Shown here one piece after another: positions 36,324 to 45,351 of a DNA stretch of 64,000 nt. The notes under the pieces are model-generated. The model worked only from the letters and a program-made list of their open reading frames with translations. It was not told the DNA's origin and searched no databases. Source of the stretch: Dietzia sp. ANT_WB102 (GTDB lineage: Bacteria; Actinomycetota; Actinomycetes; Mycobacteriales; Mycobacteriaceae); the NCBI RefSeq assembly GCF_008369165.1, contig NZ_VOBA01000001.1:1233630-1297629 (forward strand), written 5' to 3'. A program made the translations under genes and the position numbers. Each line of letters begins with the position of its first letter. Position 1 is the first letter of the stretch.

Positions 36324-37190
36324 CTAGGCGAACACGACGGTCCGCCCGCCGTGCACCAGTACCCGGTCCTCCAAGTGCCAGCGCAGCCCCCGGGCCAGGA
36401 CCAGCTTCTCCGCGTCGCGGCCCTGCCGGACCATGTCCCGCACCGTCGCCGTGTGGTCCACCCGGATGACGTCCTGTTCGATGATCGGCCCCTCGTCGAG
36501 GTCGGCCGTCACGTAGTGGCAGGTCGCCCCGATCAACTTCACCCCGCGGATATGCGCCTGGTGGTACGGGCGGGCGCCCACGAAGCTGGGCAGGAAACTG
36601 TGGTGGATGTTGAGGGCGCGGCCCGCCCACTGGGTGCACAGTCCGTCCGGGAGGACCTGCATGAAGCGGGCCAGCACGATCGCGTGCGGGTCGATGTCGT
36701 CGACGAGCGCGGCGACCTCCTCGAAAGCCGGGCCCCGCTCGGTCGGGTCGGCCGGGAACGGAACGTGGTGGAACGGTGCGCCGTGCGCCTCGGCCATCCC
36801 CCGCAGATTGTCGTGGTTCCCGATCACGGCTCGGACCCGCGCCGGAAAGTCGCCACTCTCGACCCGCCCCAGCAGGTCGTGAAGGCAGTGCCCCTCCTTG
36901 GAGACCAGGATGACGATGTCCTTGGGTTCGGCGGAGTCAGAGATCTTCCAGTCGGTCTCCGGGCCCAGCTCGGCCGCCACGCGCTCGAAGCGACGCCGAA
37001 GTTCGTCGAGCTCCATCCCGATTGACTCCGCGTCGACGGACTGGCGGGTGAAGAACCAGTTCGAATCCTCGTCCGCGTGGTAGGCCGCCTCCACGATCGT
37101 CCCACCCAGCTCGGCGAGGAAGGTGGCGATCCGGGCGACGATACCAATGCGGTCCGGACAACCCAGCGTGAGGACGAAGCGTCGTGACAT
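36324..37190 (-). CDS. purU: Formyltetrahydrofolate deformylase
   Basis: A 288-residue enzyme hydrolysing 10-formyl-THF to THF and formate, supplying formate for PurT and balancing one-carbon pools. The N-terminal ACT domain (LTLGCPDRIGIVARIATFL, residues 7 to 85) is followed by the formyltransferase-type catalytic domain with the triad: Asn in IGNHDNLR, His in NIHHSFLPSF, Asp in HYVTADLDEGPII. Full family length. ATG 37190 starts MSRRFVLTLGC. Divergent from deoC. Confidence 0.95.
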   Translation of the reverse strand: MSRRFVLTLGCPDRIGIVARIATFLAELGGTIVEAAYHADEDSNWFFTRQSVDAESIGMELDELRRRFERVAAELGPETDWKISDSAEPKDIVILVSKEGHCLHDLLGRVESGDFPARVRAVIGNHDNLRGMAEAHGAPFHHVPFPADPTERGPAFEEVAALVDDIDPHAIVLARFMQVLPDGLCTQWAGRALNIHHSFLPSFVGARPYHQAHIRGVKLIGATCHYVTADLDEGPIIEQDVIRVDHTATVRDMVRQGRDAEKLVLARGLRWHLEDRVLVHGGRTVVFA

Positions 37191-37243
37191 GAGTGCCCAT
37201 TGTGCCAGCAGTGCTGCCGGGCGGCCCCGCTAGGCTGGCCCGC

Positions 37244-37942
37244 ATGGACGCCACCCCGACTCACCAGCTGACCCGCGCCCGGGTCGCCGCGATGATCGAC
37301 CACACCCTGCTCTCCCCAGACGCCTCCCGCGACGATGTCCAGGCCTGCGTCGACGAAGCCCGTGACCTGGGAGTCAAGGCCGTGTGCGTGAGTCCGGCCA
37401 TGCTCCCGGTGCGGACCGGGGAACAGATCGTGGCCACGGTCGCAGGCTTCCCGTCCGGCAAGCACCACTCGTTGGTCAAGGCGATGGAGGGCCGGCTCGC
37501 CGTAGACCAGGGGGCCCGCGAAGTGGACATGGTGATCGACGTGGGCGCCGCCATCGCGGGCCTGGTCGACGAGGTGATGGCCGACGTGCTGGCCATGCGG
37601 GATGCCGTTCCCCCGCCCGTGGTCATCAAGGTCATCCTCGAGACCGCGGCGATCCATAAGGCGCTGGGGGAGGAGGCGGGCGACGAGCGGATCGAGGCCC
37701 TCTGCCATGCCGTCGCCCGGGCTGGCGCCGACTTCGTCAAGACCTCGACCGGATTCCATCCCGCCGGCGGCGCCAGCGTGCGTGCGGTCGAGGCCATGCA
37801 CCGGGCGGTCGGCGGCCAACTGGGAATCAAGGCGTCCGGCGGGATCCGTGATGCCGACACGGCCCGCGCGATGATCGCCGCCGGCGCGACCCGGCTGGGC
37901 TTGAGCGGCAGCCGCGCGGTGCTGGAGGGCTTCCCCGAGTAA
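37244..37942 (+). CDS. deoC: Deoxyribose-phosphate aldolase
   Basis: A 232-residue TIM-barrel class I aldolase that splits 2-deoxyribose 5-phosphate into glyceraldehyde 3-phosphate and acetaldehyde. The Schiff-base Lys is in [10 protein letters not shown] and the second Lys in [26 protein letters not shown] opens the barrel. M. tuberculosis Rv0478 is the counterpart. ATG 37244 is chosen because the upstream in-frame codons are untypical and overlap the divergent promoter. Confidence 0.95.
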   Translation: MDATPTHQLTRARVAAMIDHTLLSPDASRDDVQACVDEARDLGVKAVCVSPAMLPVRTGEQIVATVAGFPSGKHHSLVKAMEGRLAVDQGAREVDMVIDVGAAIAGLVDEVMADVLAMRDAVPPPVVIKVILETAAIHKALGEEAGDERIEALCHAVARAGADFVKTSTGFHPAGGASVRAVEAMHRAVGGQLGIKASGGIRDADTARAMIAAGATRLGLSGSRAVLEGFPE

Positions 37943-38037
37943 CCACCCGGCCTGCACCCCGACCCCGCCAGCAGCCCGCTCCCGGCCCGGACCCGCCCTG
38001 CGCGCCGTCGCCGCTGACGCCGGCGGCGCCAGTCCGT

Positions 38038-38116
38038 GCGGCTTGCGATCGAAGAATGTACGCAATCGCCCGGCATGCGCGTCGGGTATGGACCAAAGAG
38101 GGCGCGCAAGCCGGAG
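38038..38116 (+). repeat. Dispersed intergenic repeat, copy D
   Basis: Between convergent deoC and the oxidoreductase gene. Flanked by CGGCTTGCG and its complement CGCAAGCCG, and containing the family tail GGACCAAAGAGGGCGCGCAA then GCCGGAG. The rest of the 256-bp gap shows no gene. Confidence 0.55.
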
Positions 38117-38198
38117 AGGCAGCGTATCCGGGACGGGATGCGCTGGCGGCGTGCTCGCGACCACCGCGGGCCCGTAGCTGCCCGCAGCCGCCCGCGAG

Positions 38199-39149
38199 TC
38201 AGCTGGTGGTGAGCACCATCTTCCCGGTGGTCCGGCCGGTCTCTCCACGCCGGTGCGCTTCGGCGGCCTGCTCCAGCGGGAAGACCTCTGCGATCGTCGC
38301 CCGGAGCGATCCCTGCTCGACGAGCTCGGTGATCGACACCAGATCGTGCCGCGAGGCGTCGACGAGCATCCGGACCGCGCGCACCCCCAGCTCGTCGGCT
38401 TCGCGGTAGAAGTCGTCGGAACCCACGGGCAGGATCGACACCACGATCCCGCCGGGACGCAGCGTCCGCAGGGACTTCAGGGAGGTCGTGCCGCCGATCG
38501 TGTCGAGCACGGCATCCACGTCCCGGACGTCGTCGGCGATGTCGACTTCGCGATAGTCGATCGCCTCGTCGACGCCCAACTCGCGCAGGAAATCGTGCTT
38601 GCCGGCGCTGGCGGTGCCGATCACGTATGCGCCGCGGGCTTTGGCGATCTGCACTGCCACGTGACCGACCCCGCCGGCGGCGGCGTGGACGAGCACCCGT
38701 TGGCCCGGCTGGATGTCCGCGTTCTCGACGAGTGCCTGCCACGCGGTCAGTGACACCAGCGGAAGGGCGGCGGCCTGCACGTGGTCGAGCGAGGCGGGTT
38801 TGGGGGCGAACCAGGCCGCGGGGGCGGTGACGTACTCGGCGTGGGCGCCGTGCCCGAACGGGTAGGAGAGCATCCCGAACACCTCGTCGCCGGGGGAGAA
38901 GCGCGCTACGCCGATGCCCACCTCCTCGACGACGCCGGACAGGTCCCAGCCGAGCACGAACGGGGGCTCGCCGAGGAAGCCACCGTTTGCGCGGTGCTTC
39001 CAGTCGGTGGGGTTGACGCTGGCGGCCTTGACGCGGACGAGGATTTCGTTGGTGCGGGGCGCCGGTCGGGGGAGGTCGACGACGGCGAGAACATCCGGCT
39101 CCCCGAGGGTGTCCTGGTGCACGGCGCGCATGGTGGTGTCGTTGCTCAT
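38199..39149 (-). CDS. NADP-dependent MDR-family oxidoreductase (quinone-oxidoreductase-like)
   Basis: A 316-residue medium-chain dehydrogenase/reductase without the structural zinc Cys cluster. N-terminal GroES-like domain (VKAASVNPTDWKHR, VLGWDLSGVVEEVG, FSPGDEVFG), then the Rossmann domain with VLVHAAAGGVGHVAVQIAKA, the AxxGxxG of NADPH-binding quinone reductases. The substrate is probably a quinone or an alpha,beta-unsaturated carbonyl. Monocistronic as far as visible. Confidence 0.85.
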   Translation of the reverse strand: MSNDTTMRAVHQDTLGEPDVLAVVDLPRPAPRTNEILVRVKAASVNPTDWKHRANGGFLGEPPFVLGWDLSGVVEEVGIGVARFSPGDEVFGMLSYPFGHGAHAEYVTAPAAWFAPKPASLDHVQAAALPLVSLTAWQALVENADIQPGQRVLVHAAAGGVGHVAVQIAKARGAYVIGTASAGKHDFLRELGVDEAIDYREVDIADDVRDVDAVLDTIGGTTSLKSLRTLRPGGIVVSILPVGSDDFYREADELGVRAVRMLVDASRHDLVSITELVEQGSLRATIAEVFPLEQAAEAHRRGETGRTTGKMVLTTS

Positions 39150-39207
39150 GGGTTCCAGGGTGGCAGAATCCGTGGCCGCCCGTCGGGTGCGAGCCGCCGG
39201 GCCGGTC

Positions 39208-39726
39208 TCAGAGCTGGTGCAGTTCGACGTCGCCCAGTTCGCCGCCTGCGATGGTCGAGGTCATGTACGTGCAGTGCGGTTGGCGACGCCGATCGGTCGG
39301 GGAGCCCGGGTTGAGCAGGCGCAGGCTGCCCTCGCCGGACGCCCTCGGCGCGGTGGTGTCCCACGGGATGTGTGAGTGGCCGAACACGAGGACGTCGGTG
39401 TCCGGGTAGGCGGCGGACATGCGTGTCTCCCGGCCCGCGGACGCGCCGGCCTCGTGCGTCACCGCGAGTCGCACGCCGTCGAGCGTCTCGCGTGCCACTT
39501 CGGGTAGGCGCTCCCGCAACTCCGGGCCGTCGTTGTTCCCCCAACAGGCGATGAGCCGGTCCGCGCGTTCCTCGAGGGCGTCGAGGAGCGCGAGGTCCAT
39601 CCAGTCGCCCGCGTGGATCACCACGTCGGTGGCGTCGACTTCGTCCCACACCCGGGCGGGCAGGTCGCGGGCGCGCGTGGGGACGTGGGTGTCGGCGATG
39701 ATGAGCATGCGCGTTCCGACGCTCAC
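39208..39726 (-). CDS. YfcE/MJ0936-type metallophosphoesterase
   Basis: A 172-residue calcineurin-like phosphodiesterase. Metal motifs in order: IIADTHVP (Asp, His), IHAGDWMD (Asp), GNNDGP (Asn, Asp), VTHEAGA (His) and VFGHSHIPW (His). A small family member with a nucleotide or phosphodiester substrate. The GTG at 39726 overlaps the stop of the DUF2993 gene by four bases, so it is translated with it. Confidence 0.88.
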   Translation of the reverse strand: MSVGTRMLIIADTHVPTRARDLPARVWDEVDATDVVIHAGDWMDLALLDALEERADRLIACWGNNDGPELRERLPEVARETLDGVRLAVTHEAGASAGRETRMSAAYPDTDVLVFGHSHIPWDTTAPRASGEGSLRLLNPGSPTDRRRQPHCTYMTSTIAGGELGDVELHQL

Positions 39727-40589
39727 CTGGTGGCCTCGAGCACGACGTCCTGCCCGGCGATATCGACGGTCATGCCGCCGGGCACCACCCGGACGTCGGT
39801 CAGCTCGACGCCCTCGGGCAGTTCGGCCAGGGCCGAGTCCATCATCGAGATGGTCCCGCCGAGGAGCTCGGAGGGCAGCTGGAAGCCGAAGATCGACGCC
39901 CGCTCCGGTTGCATCTCGAGGTTGCCGCCGATGAGCCGCGGCGTCACGACCGCCTCGGCCAGGCCGCTGATCGAGACCCGAAGTGTGCCGGCGGTGGGGT
40001 CGGCGACGATGTCCTGGACTTGGATCAGCCCGCCAAGTGGGCTGGTGTCTGCCGCGCCCTCGGACTGCGCGGCGGTGGACATGGCCTGCTCGGAGACGAA
40101 CGCGGTCCCGGTCAGTGACTCCACGTGGGTCAGGTCGCCGTCGGAGCGCACCCCCTCGGCCCGGATGTCGATCTGCGGTGCCGGGCCGGTAGCGCCGTCG
40201 GCGGGGGTGCCGTCGGTGGTGATGTGGACGGAGCCGAGCGAGCCGTCGATGTAGGTCAGGAGCACGGGGCGCGCGCCGAGTTCGACCTGCGCGGGGGACC
40301 CGAGGCTGGCCGTGACCTCCTCGCTCATGCGGTTCTTGATGGCGTTGCGCATGCCGAACTCGAGCCCGACCAGCCCGGCGATCAGCCCGATAACGGCAAG
40401 CGCCACCACCAGCGCGATCATCGGCCCGCGACGCCTCCTGCCCGCGCCGCGCCCGCTCGAGTCGCGCCCGTCGGTCCAGGGCTCGCCCGAGCCGGGCGCC
40501 CCGGGTCCGGGGAACTGTTGGGTCTCTGCGTGCTGGACGCCGGGCTGGTCGTACGCGGGGAGTCGTTGGGTGTCGTACGGCTGCTGCAT
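39723..40589 (-). CDS. DUF2993 (LmeA-like) membrane-anchored protein
   Basis: About 288 residues. A Gln/Pro/Gly-rich cytoplasmic start, a basic stretch GRRRRG, one transmembrane helix (MIALVVALAVIGLIAGLVGL) and an exported domain of the DUF2993 type (MSEEVTASLGSPAQVEL, SLGSVHITTDG). The mycobacterial member LmeA helps elongate the mannan of lipomannan. No lipobox. ATG 40589 or a GTG 15 bases earlier could be the start. It begins an operon with the phosphoesterase. Confidence 0.75.
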   Translation of the reverse strand: MQQPYDTQRLPAYDQPGVQHAETQQFPGPGAPGSGEPWTDGRDSSGRGAGRRRRGPMIALVVALAVIGLIAGLVGLEFGMRNAIKNRMSEEVTASLGSPAQVELGARPVLLTYIDGSLGSVHITTDGTPADGATGPAPQIDIRAEGVRSDGDLTHVESLTGTAFVSEQAMSTAAQSEGAADTSPLGGLIQVQDIVADPTAGTLRVSISGLAEAVVTPRLIGGNLEMQPERASIFGFQLPSELLGGTISMMDSALAELPEGVELTDVRVVPGGMTVDIAGQDVVLEATR

Positions 40590-40646
40590 TCGTCCGATTG
40601 TCACCGATCCGGGCCGAGCGTGCAGCGCCGACGCCTCCGCCGCAGG

Positions 40647-41147
40647 TCAGCGGGCGGCGGTCCAGTGGCGCAGGTGCCGGTACTCGGCCTCGAACAGTCG
40701 GTCTAAGTGGGACAGGACCAGCTTCTCGAGCTTGCCGCCGAGCAGCGGCACCGACACGGTGACCTGACCGGTGAGGGACTCGTGGGCCGCCCCGTCCCGG
40801 TACTCGGCCTCGGCGCCGCCGGAGATCTGCCCGAGCCCGCCGGCGGCCTCCGCGCGGGACGTCCCGGTGTAGCGCTCGCCGTCGAAACCGGTGTAGGTGC
40901 TGGTTCGGACGATCACCAGCTGCCCCGGCAGGAACTTGCGGGCTAGGTCGGGGATGTCGTCCTCGGGGATGTGCTGGGTGACTGTCACGGTGACCGTGTC
41001 GCCGGTGACGGAGAAGTCGTCGAGGGTGTCGTTCGGGCTGCCGACGGCGGCAATGCGGTCGTGCCAGTAGGCCTCGTCGCCGTAGGAGGTGAACACGGTC
41101 TCGACGTGAGCGTCGATGCGTGCCGTGTGGGAGAAGCGGGTCGCCAT
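40647..41147 (-). CDS. DUF2505 family protein
   Basis: A 166-residue soluble protein of SRPBCC-like shape starting [18 protein letters not shown], with alternating strands ([22 protein letters not shown]) and a C-terminal helix [17 protein letters not shown]. Likely orthologue of M. tuberculosis Rv0481c, divergent from murB there as here. Function unknown. ATG 41147 is taken; only 39 bases separate it from the murB start. Confidence 0.8.
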   Translation of the reverse strand: MATRFSHTARIDAHVETVFTSYGDEAYWHDRIAAVGSPNDTLDDFSVTGDTVTVTVTQHIPEDDIPDLARKFLPGQLVIVRTSTYTGFDGERYTGTSRAEAAGGLGQISGGAEAEYRDGAAHESLTGQVTVSVPLLGGKLEKLVLSHLDRLFEAEYRHLRHWTAAR

Positions 41148-41186
41148 GGGGTCAGACACTACAAGCCGCCGGTTACCCTCGGTCGT

Positions 41187-42344
41187 GTGAACCCGCCGTC
41201 GCCCGATCCCGCCGATTCGCCGCGCCCCGCCGCCCCTGTCGTCGCCGAACTGTCGCACATCGACGACATCGACGTCGTCCCCGGCGCTCGCCTCGCTGAC
41301 CTGACCACCCTGCGCATCGGCGGCCGCCCCCGCGCCCTGCTGGAGTGTGCGACGCCGGACGCGATTGTCGCGGCCGTGCGGTCCCTGGACGCCGCGGACG
41401 TGCCGGTGCTGGTGCTGGGTGGCGGCTCGAACCTGGTGGTGGCCGGCGGCGACCTCGACCTGGTCGTGGTCGCCCTGCGCAACCGGGACGTCGCCTATTT
41501 CACCGGCGCCACCGACGATGTGCTCCTCGTCCGCGCCGGGGCCGGCCTGACGTGGGACGACCTGGTCGCCGACACTGTCGCGCGCGGGTATGGCGGCCTC
41601 GAGTGCCTGTCCGGCATCCCGGGTTCGGTGGGCGCGACGCCGGTGCAGAATGTCGGCGCGTATGGGGTGGAGGTCGCCCAGATCCTGCACCGCGTGCGCT
41701 GGTTCGACCGCGCCACCGGCGTCGACGAGTGGGTCACCCCGGACGCCCTCGGCCTCGGGTACCGCACGTCTGTGCTCAAGAACACCGGAGCCGCAGTGGT
41801 CCTCGAGGTCGAGTTCCGCCTCGATCCCGGCGGCCGCAGCGAACCGATCCGCTACGCCGAACTCGCCGGCCGCCTCGGCGTCTCCCCGGGCGAGCGGAGC
41901 GACCCGGCCGTGGTCCGGCGCACCGTGCTGGACCTTCGCCGCGGCAAGGGGATGGTGCTCGACGACGACGACGAGGACACCTGGTCCGCAGGATCCTTTT
42001 TCACCAACCCGGTGATCCGCGAGGACGAACTCCCCACGGTCCGATCCCGGGTGGCCGGCAGGCTCGGATCCGCGCAGGCCGAACAAATGCCCGCCTTCTC
42101 CGCCCCCGGGGGTGTCAAACTCTCGGCGGGATGGCTGATCGAGCGGGCCGGTTTCTCCAAGGGGCATCCCTCGTCGTCGTCCCCCGCGCGCCTGTCCACC
42201 AAGCACGCGTTGGCGCTGACCAACAGGGGGGCGGCCACCGCGGACGACGTGATCGCGCTGGCCCGCGAGGTCCGTGACGGCGTGCGCGAGGCCTTCGGGG
42301 TGGTGCTGCACCCCGAGCCGGTGTGGGTGGGCTGCCACATCTGA
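41187..42344 (+). CDS. murB: UDP-N-acetylenolpyruvoylglucosamine reductase
   Basis: A 385-residue FAD enzyme reducing UDP-GlcNAc-enolpyruvate to UDP-MurNAc in peptidoglycan synthesis. FAD-binding [14 protein letters not shown] and [14 protein letters not shown], then [20 protein letters not shown], the active-site Tyr/Arg loop GYRTSVLK, the proton-donor Ser in [10 protein letters not shown] and the C-terminal PEPVWVG with its Glu. GTG 41187 gives a Pro-rich 30-residue leader before the FAD domain. A 34-bp tandem repeat follows the gene. Confidence 0.95.
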   Translation: MNPPSPDPADSPRPAAPVVAELSHIDDIDVVPGARLADLTTLRIGGRPRALLECATPDAIVAAVRSLDAADVPVLVLGGGSNLVVAGGDLDLVVVALRNRDVAYFTGATDDVLLVRAGAGLTWDDLVADTVARGYGGLECLSGIPGSVGATPVQNVGAYGVEVAQILHRVRWFDRATGVDEWVTPDALGLGYRTSVLKNTGAAVVLEVEFRLDPGGRSEPIRYAELAGRLGVSPGERSDPAVVRRTVLDLRRGKGMVLDDDDEDTWSAGSFFTNPVIREDELPTVRSRVAGRLGSAQAEQMPAFSAPGGVKLSAGWLIERAGFSKGHPSSSSPARLSTKHALALTNRGAATADDVIALAREVRDGVREAFGVVLHPEPVWVGCHI

Positions 42345-42373
42345 CCCGGCCGTCCTGGTGTGTCGGCCCGGGC

Positions 42374-42483
42374 GCGTGACCCTGGGCCGCCCGTGGAGTG
42401 CCCGGTCTCGTGACACTGGGCCGCCCGTGGAGTGCCCGGTCTCGTGACCCCGGGCCGCTCGTGGAGTGCCCGGCCGTGTGACC
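42374..42483. repeat. 34-bp tandem repeat between murB and the yidC-like gene
   Basis: Three and a bit head-to-tail copies of a 34-bp unit containing GTGGAGTGCCCGGTCTCGTG (copies begin at 42393, 42427 and 42461), preceded by a partial copy. No spacers, so not CRISPR. Confidence 0.85.
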
Positions 42484-42588
42484 CCGACGCCCACCCCGGG
42501 CGTCGACCCTGGCACGCTGGAGCATGACCTGTCTGGTCTGTCCCGCCCCGCGCGCCCGTCCCGGCGCCGCTCGTCGTTGGAGAATCCC

Positions 42589-43674
42589 GTGGACCTGTTC
42601 GCGTATCCGGTGTCCCTCGTCATGAAGTTCTGGCACTGGGCGCTGAGCTTCATCGTGGACGCCGACTCCGGAGCGGCGTGGGTCGGTTCGGTGTTGCTGC
42701 TGGTGGTGACCGTGCGTCTGCTGCTGATGCGGTCCATGTGGCGGCAGCAGTACTCGATGCGCAAGATGGCGCAGTTGGCGCCAAAGATGAAGCAGCTGCA
42801 GAACAAGTACAAGGACCGCAAGTCTCCCGAGGACCGGCAGGAACAGGCCAAGGAGATGCAGGCGCTCTACGCCGACGCCGGGGTCCATCCTGCGGCGGGG
42901 TGCCTGCCACTGCTGGTGCAGATCCCTGTGTTCATCGGGCTGTACCACGTGCTGCTGAATTTCTCGCCGCGGGGGATGTCGATCGAGGAGGCCTCGACCA
43001 TCACGAACGGCGCGTTCGGCCCCGACCAGGTGGCGTCGTTCCTCAACGCCGAGATCTTCGGGGTGCCGCTGGCGTCCTACATCCGGATGCCGCAGGACGT
43101 CATGGACTCGCTGCATCCGGGGCTCGTGCGCGAGGACATTCTCGTGCTGGCCGTGCCGCTGTTCGTGCTGGCCGGCATCGCCACGTTCATCAACATGTGG
43201 AACTCCTTCCGTCGGCAGAAGGCGGCCAAGGCGGCCGAGCAGGCGGCAGTTGCGCAGATCGATGCCGACGAGCGCGCCGGCGGGCCGGTCGTTGACGGCG
43301 AGGTGCTCGAGATCGACGGTGAGAAGCCTGCGACGTCGGCGAACTCCGGCACGGCGGATGACGGCGCGGCGAGCGCTGGCGGGGCGGCCTCCGGCGCGGC
43401 GAATTCCGGCGCTGTGGACAAGCCGCAGGACTTCCAGTCGATCACCGAGTCCATGACCGAGTCGATGAACCAATCGATGAAGATCATGATGTACCTGTTC
43501 CCGTTCTTCCCGATCGTGGGCGCGTATTTTTTCAACTTCCCCATCGCGATCGGCCTGTACTGGCTGACCAACAACGTCTGGACCGCGGTGCAGTCGCACT
43601 TCTTCATGGAGCGGCTCGAGAAGGAGCTGCCCATGACGAGCCGCGAAGGCCTGCCGCCCAGCGCGTTCATGTAG
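42589..43674 (+). CDS. yidC: YidC/Oxa1-family membrane protein insertase (paralogue-type)
   Basis: A 361-residue insertase. Transmembrane segments begin at LVMKFWHWALSFIVD, GSVLLLVVTVRLLLMRSMW, LPLLVQIPVFIGLYHVLLNF, ILVLAVPLFVLAGIATF and MKIMMYLFPFFPIVGAYF. The cytosolic loop has the conserved Arg and KMAQLAPKMKQLQNKYKD; YADAGVHPAAGCLP is typical of actinobacterial YidC. An insert rich in Ala, Gly and Asp (residues about 220 to 280) separates the last helices. GTG 42589 with GGAG is preferred. The canonical yidC lies near oriC in actinobacteria, so this may be a second copy. Confidence 0.82.
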   Translation: MDLFAYPVSLVMKFWHWALSFIVDADSGAAWVGSVLLLVVTVRLLLMRSMWRQQYSMRKMAQLAPKMKQLQNKYKDRKSPEDRQEQAKEMQALYADAGVHPAAGCLPLLVQIPVFIGLYHVLLNFSPRGMSIEEASTITNGAFGPDQVASFLNAEIFGVPLASYIRMPQDVMDSLHPGLVREDILVLAVPLFVLAGIATFINMWNSFRRQKAAKAAEQAAVAQIDADERAGGPVVDGEVLEIDGEKPATSANSGTADDGAASAGGAASGAANSGAVDKPQDFQSITESMTESMNQSMKIMMYLFPFFPIVGAYFFNFPIAIGLYWLTNNVWTAVQSHFFMERLEKELPMTSREGLPPSAFM

Positions 43675-44121
43675 TCCTCGCCGTCGTCCCGCCCTCACCC
43701 CCGCCGCGACCGGCACCCCGCCCCGCCGCGCCCCGCTCGTCCCGCCGCGCTCGCCCCGCCGCGCTGCGAGATTGGTCGTACGCATAGCGGAAATGGTCGC
43801 AACCAGCGCGGAAAATCGGCCGAGATCCCGCGCTGGTTGCGACCAAAATCGGCCGGGCCGCGATCAGATCTGCCAGAACAACCGACCCGCCAGCAAAACC
43901 GCCGCGGGGCAGACCTGGAACGCACCGCCCACCGGATCGAACCCTTGCCGCCGCGGCCGACCGGGCGTAACGTGCTCGCCACGTCGGCCTGCGCACGGCG
44001 CGACCACGGGGAGACCTAGGGCGTGAGGGGCGCGAAGCCGAGAACATCAGACGAGGAGAACGAAGGACAGTGCTGAACCGCAGGTGAGTCCCGGCCCCAC
44101 GCCACCTCTCCTGGAGCACAC
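43675..44121. other. 447-bp gene-free region with a large dyad
   Basis: No supported gene. It starts with a CCGCC-rich low-complexity stretch and holds the inverted repeat listed at 43795 to 43844 and flanking partial copies. Confidence 0.5.
43795..43844. repeat. Perfect 17-bp inverted repeat with flanking partial copies
   Basis: Arms GGTCGCAACCAGCGCGG and its exact complement, 16-base loop. A related copy TGGTCGTACGCATAGCGG lies just upstream and AAAATCGGCCG occurs both in the loop and right after the dyad. Confidence 0.8.
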
Positions 44122-44577
44122 ATGTCTTCCCTCGTCCTGCCCGGCGTCGCGTACGCGTTTGCTGACGACACCGCACTCTTCACCGGACTCGACCTCGCGG
44201 TCGGCCCCGGACTGACCTCGCTTGTCGGCCGCAAAGGCGCCGGCAAGAGCACCCTGCTCCGCCTCATCGCGGGCGACTTGCAGCTGGCACGCGGCTCGAT
44301 CAGCGTCGATGGCGAACGAGCTGGCCTGCCCGCCGTCGCCTACCTGCCGCAGCTCCTCGCCGATGCCCCTGCGGATCGCACCCTCGCCGAGGAACTCGGC
44401 GTGGGCGAGCGCCTGGCCGCGGCGGCGAGTCGGCTCTTCGGGCGGCCCCGGGTTCTGCTGCTGGACGAGCCCACAGACAACCTCGACGGGCGGGCGCGGG
44501 CGCGGCTGTTCTCGGAGGTCGAGGCCTCCTCGGGGTGCGAACTGGTGGGGGTGGACGACGTGATCACCCTCGGCTGA
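44122..44577 (+). pseudogene. ABC ATPase remnant lacking the signature motif
   Basis: A 151-residue piece of an ABC ATP-binding domain. Walker A is GRKGAGKSTLLRLIAGD (residues 36 to 52), followed by a shortened VAYLPQL (Q-loop like), and Walker B/D-loop LLLDEPTDNLDG. The helical subdomain with the LSGGQ signature is missing: ERLAAAASRLFGRP runs straight into Walker B. A whole domain is normally over 200 residues. It looks like an internal deletion derivative of an ABC-F or duplicated ATPase. It has an intact frame and start, so a truncated protein may still be made. Confidence 0.6.
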
Positions 44578-44629
44578 CCCTGCTCCAGCGGGGTGGACAA
44601 AGCACATCCCACCGCAGAGAGGAACCGCC

Positions 44630-45208
44630 ATGCGCAAGCTCATCTACTACGTGGCCGTCAGTATCGACGGTTTCATCGCCGACCCCGAGGGGGGCTTCGA
44701 CGACTTCCTCGTCGAGGGCGATCACATGCCCTGGATCATCGAGCACTACCCCGAAACTATCCCCGGACACCTCCGGGAGCCTCTGGGGTTGGCGCAGACG
44801 CCGCACCGGGTATTCGACACGGTGATCATGGGCCGCACCACCCACCAGGTGGCCGTGGACGCGGGCCTGTCCAGTGGTTACCCGCACCTGCGTCAGTACG
44901 TGGTGACGCACCGGCCGGAGGACCTGCCCGCCGAGCAGGCGTTGACGGCGTCCGACGAGGACCCAGTCACGCTGATCCGCAGGCTCAAGGCGGAGGACTC
45001 GGCGCTCGACATCTGGCTGTGTGGCGGCGGGGCGTTGGCCGGTCAACTGGTCGACGAGATCGACGAGTTCCGCCTCAAGGTCAACCCGGTCGTCCTTGGC
45101 GCGGGCGTTCCGCTGGTGGCGGGTGGGGCGCTCCCGCTGACGCTGACCCGTCGGACGCGTCGCGATTTCGAGAGCGGGGTGAGCTACGTGGAGTACAGCC
45201 GCGCCTGA
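44630..45208 (+). CDS. Dihydrofolate-reductase-like (RibD C-terminal domain) reductase
   Basis: A 192-residue protein of the RibD_C/DHFR-like fold, starting MRKLIYYVAVSIDGFIADPE, typical for this family of NADPH-dependent reductases. Further landmarks are TVIMGRTTHQVAV, HLRQYVVTHRPEDL and IWLCGGGALAGQLVDEIDEF. The substrate is unknown; it stands alone and is not in a riboflavin operon. AGAGGA lies before ATG 44630. A long hairpin separates it from the convergent ferritin gene. Confidence 0.88.
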   Translation: MRKLIYYVAVSIDGFIADPEGGFDDFLVEGDHMPWIIEHYPETIPGHLREPLGLAQTPHRVFDTVIMGRTTHQVAVDAGLSSGYPHLRQYVVTHRPEDLPAEQALTASDEDPVTLIRRLKAEDSALDIWLCGGGALAGQLVDEIDEFRLKVNPVVLGAGVPLVAGGALPLTLTRRTRRDFESGVSYVEYSRA

Positions 45209-45261
45209 CCGCGTCCGCCCAGCCTGCCGAGCCGCTTAGCGGTGCGTCCAGCCGTCACAGC

Positions 45262-45325
45262 AGATCGGCGGACAGGCTTCACGTTCCGAAGCGTCGGAAT
45301 CGTGAAGTCTGCCCGCCGATCGGGG
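45262..45325. terminator. Long hairpin between convergent genes, probable bidirectional terminator
   Basis: Arms GATCGGCGGACAGGCTTCACG and the near-complement CGTGAAGTCTGCCCGCCGATC (19 of 21), closed by a perfect inner stem TTCCGA/TCGGAA. About 27 bp in total. Confidence 0.75.
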
Positions 45326-45351
45326 CGGTCTGTCTGCTTACCGGGGAGGGG

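Noticed and set aside
42374-42483. 34-bp repeats as a CRISPR array
   Set aside because: Units are contiguous with no spacers and no cas genes are present.
40647-42851. 734-residue minus-strand frame covering murB and part of yidC
   Set aside because: Only its last 166 residues (from ATG 41147) look like a protein; the rest mirrors murB.
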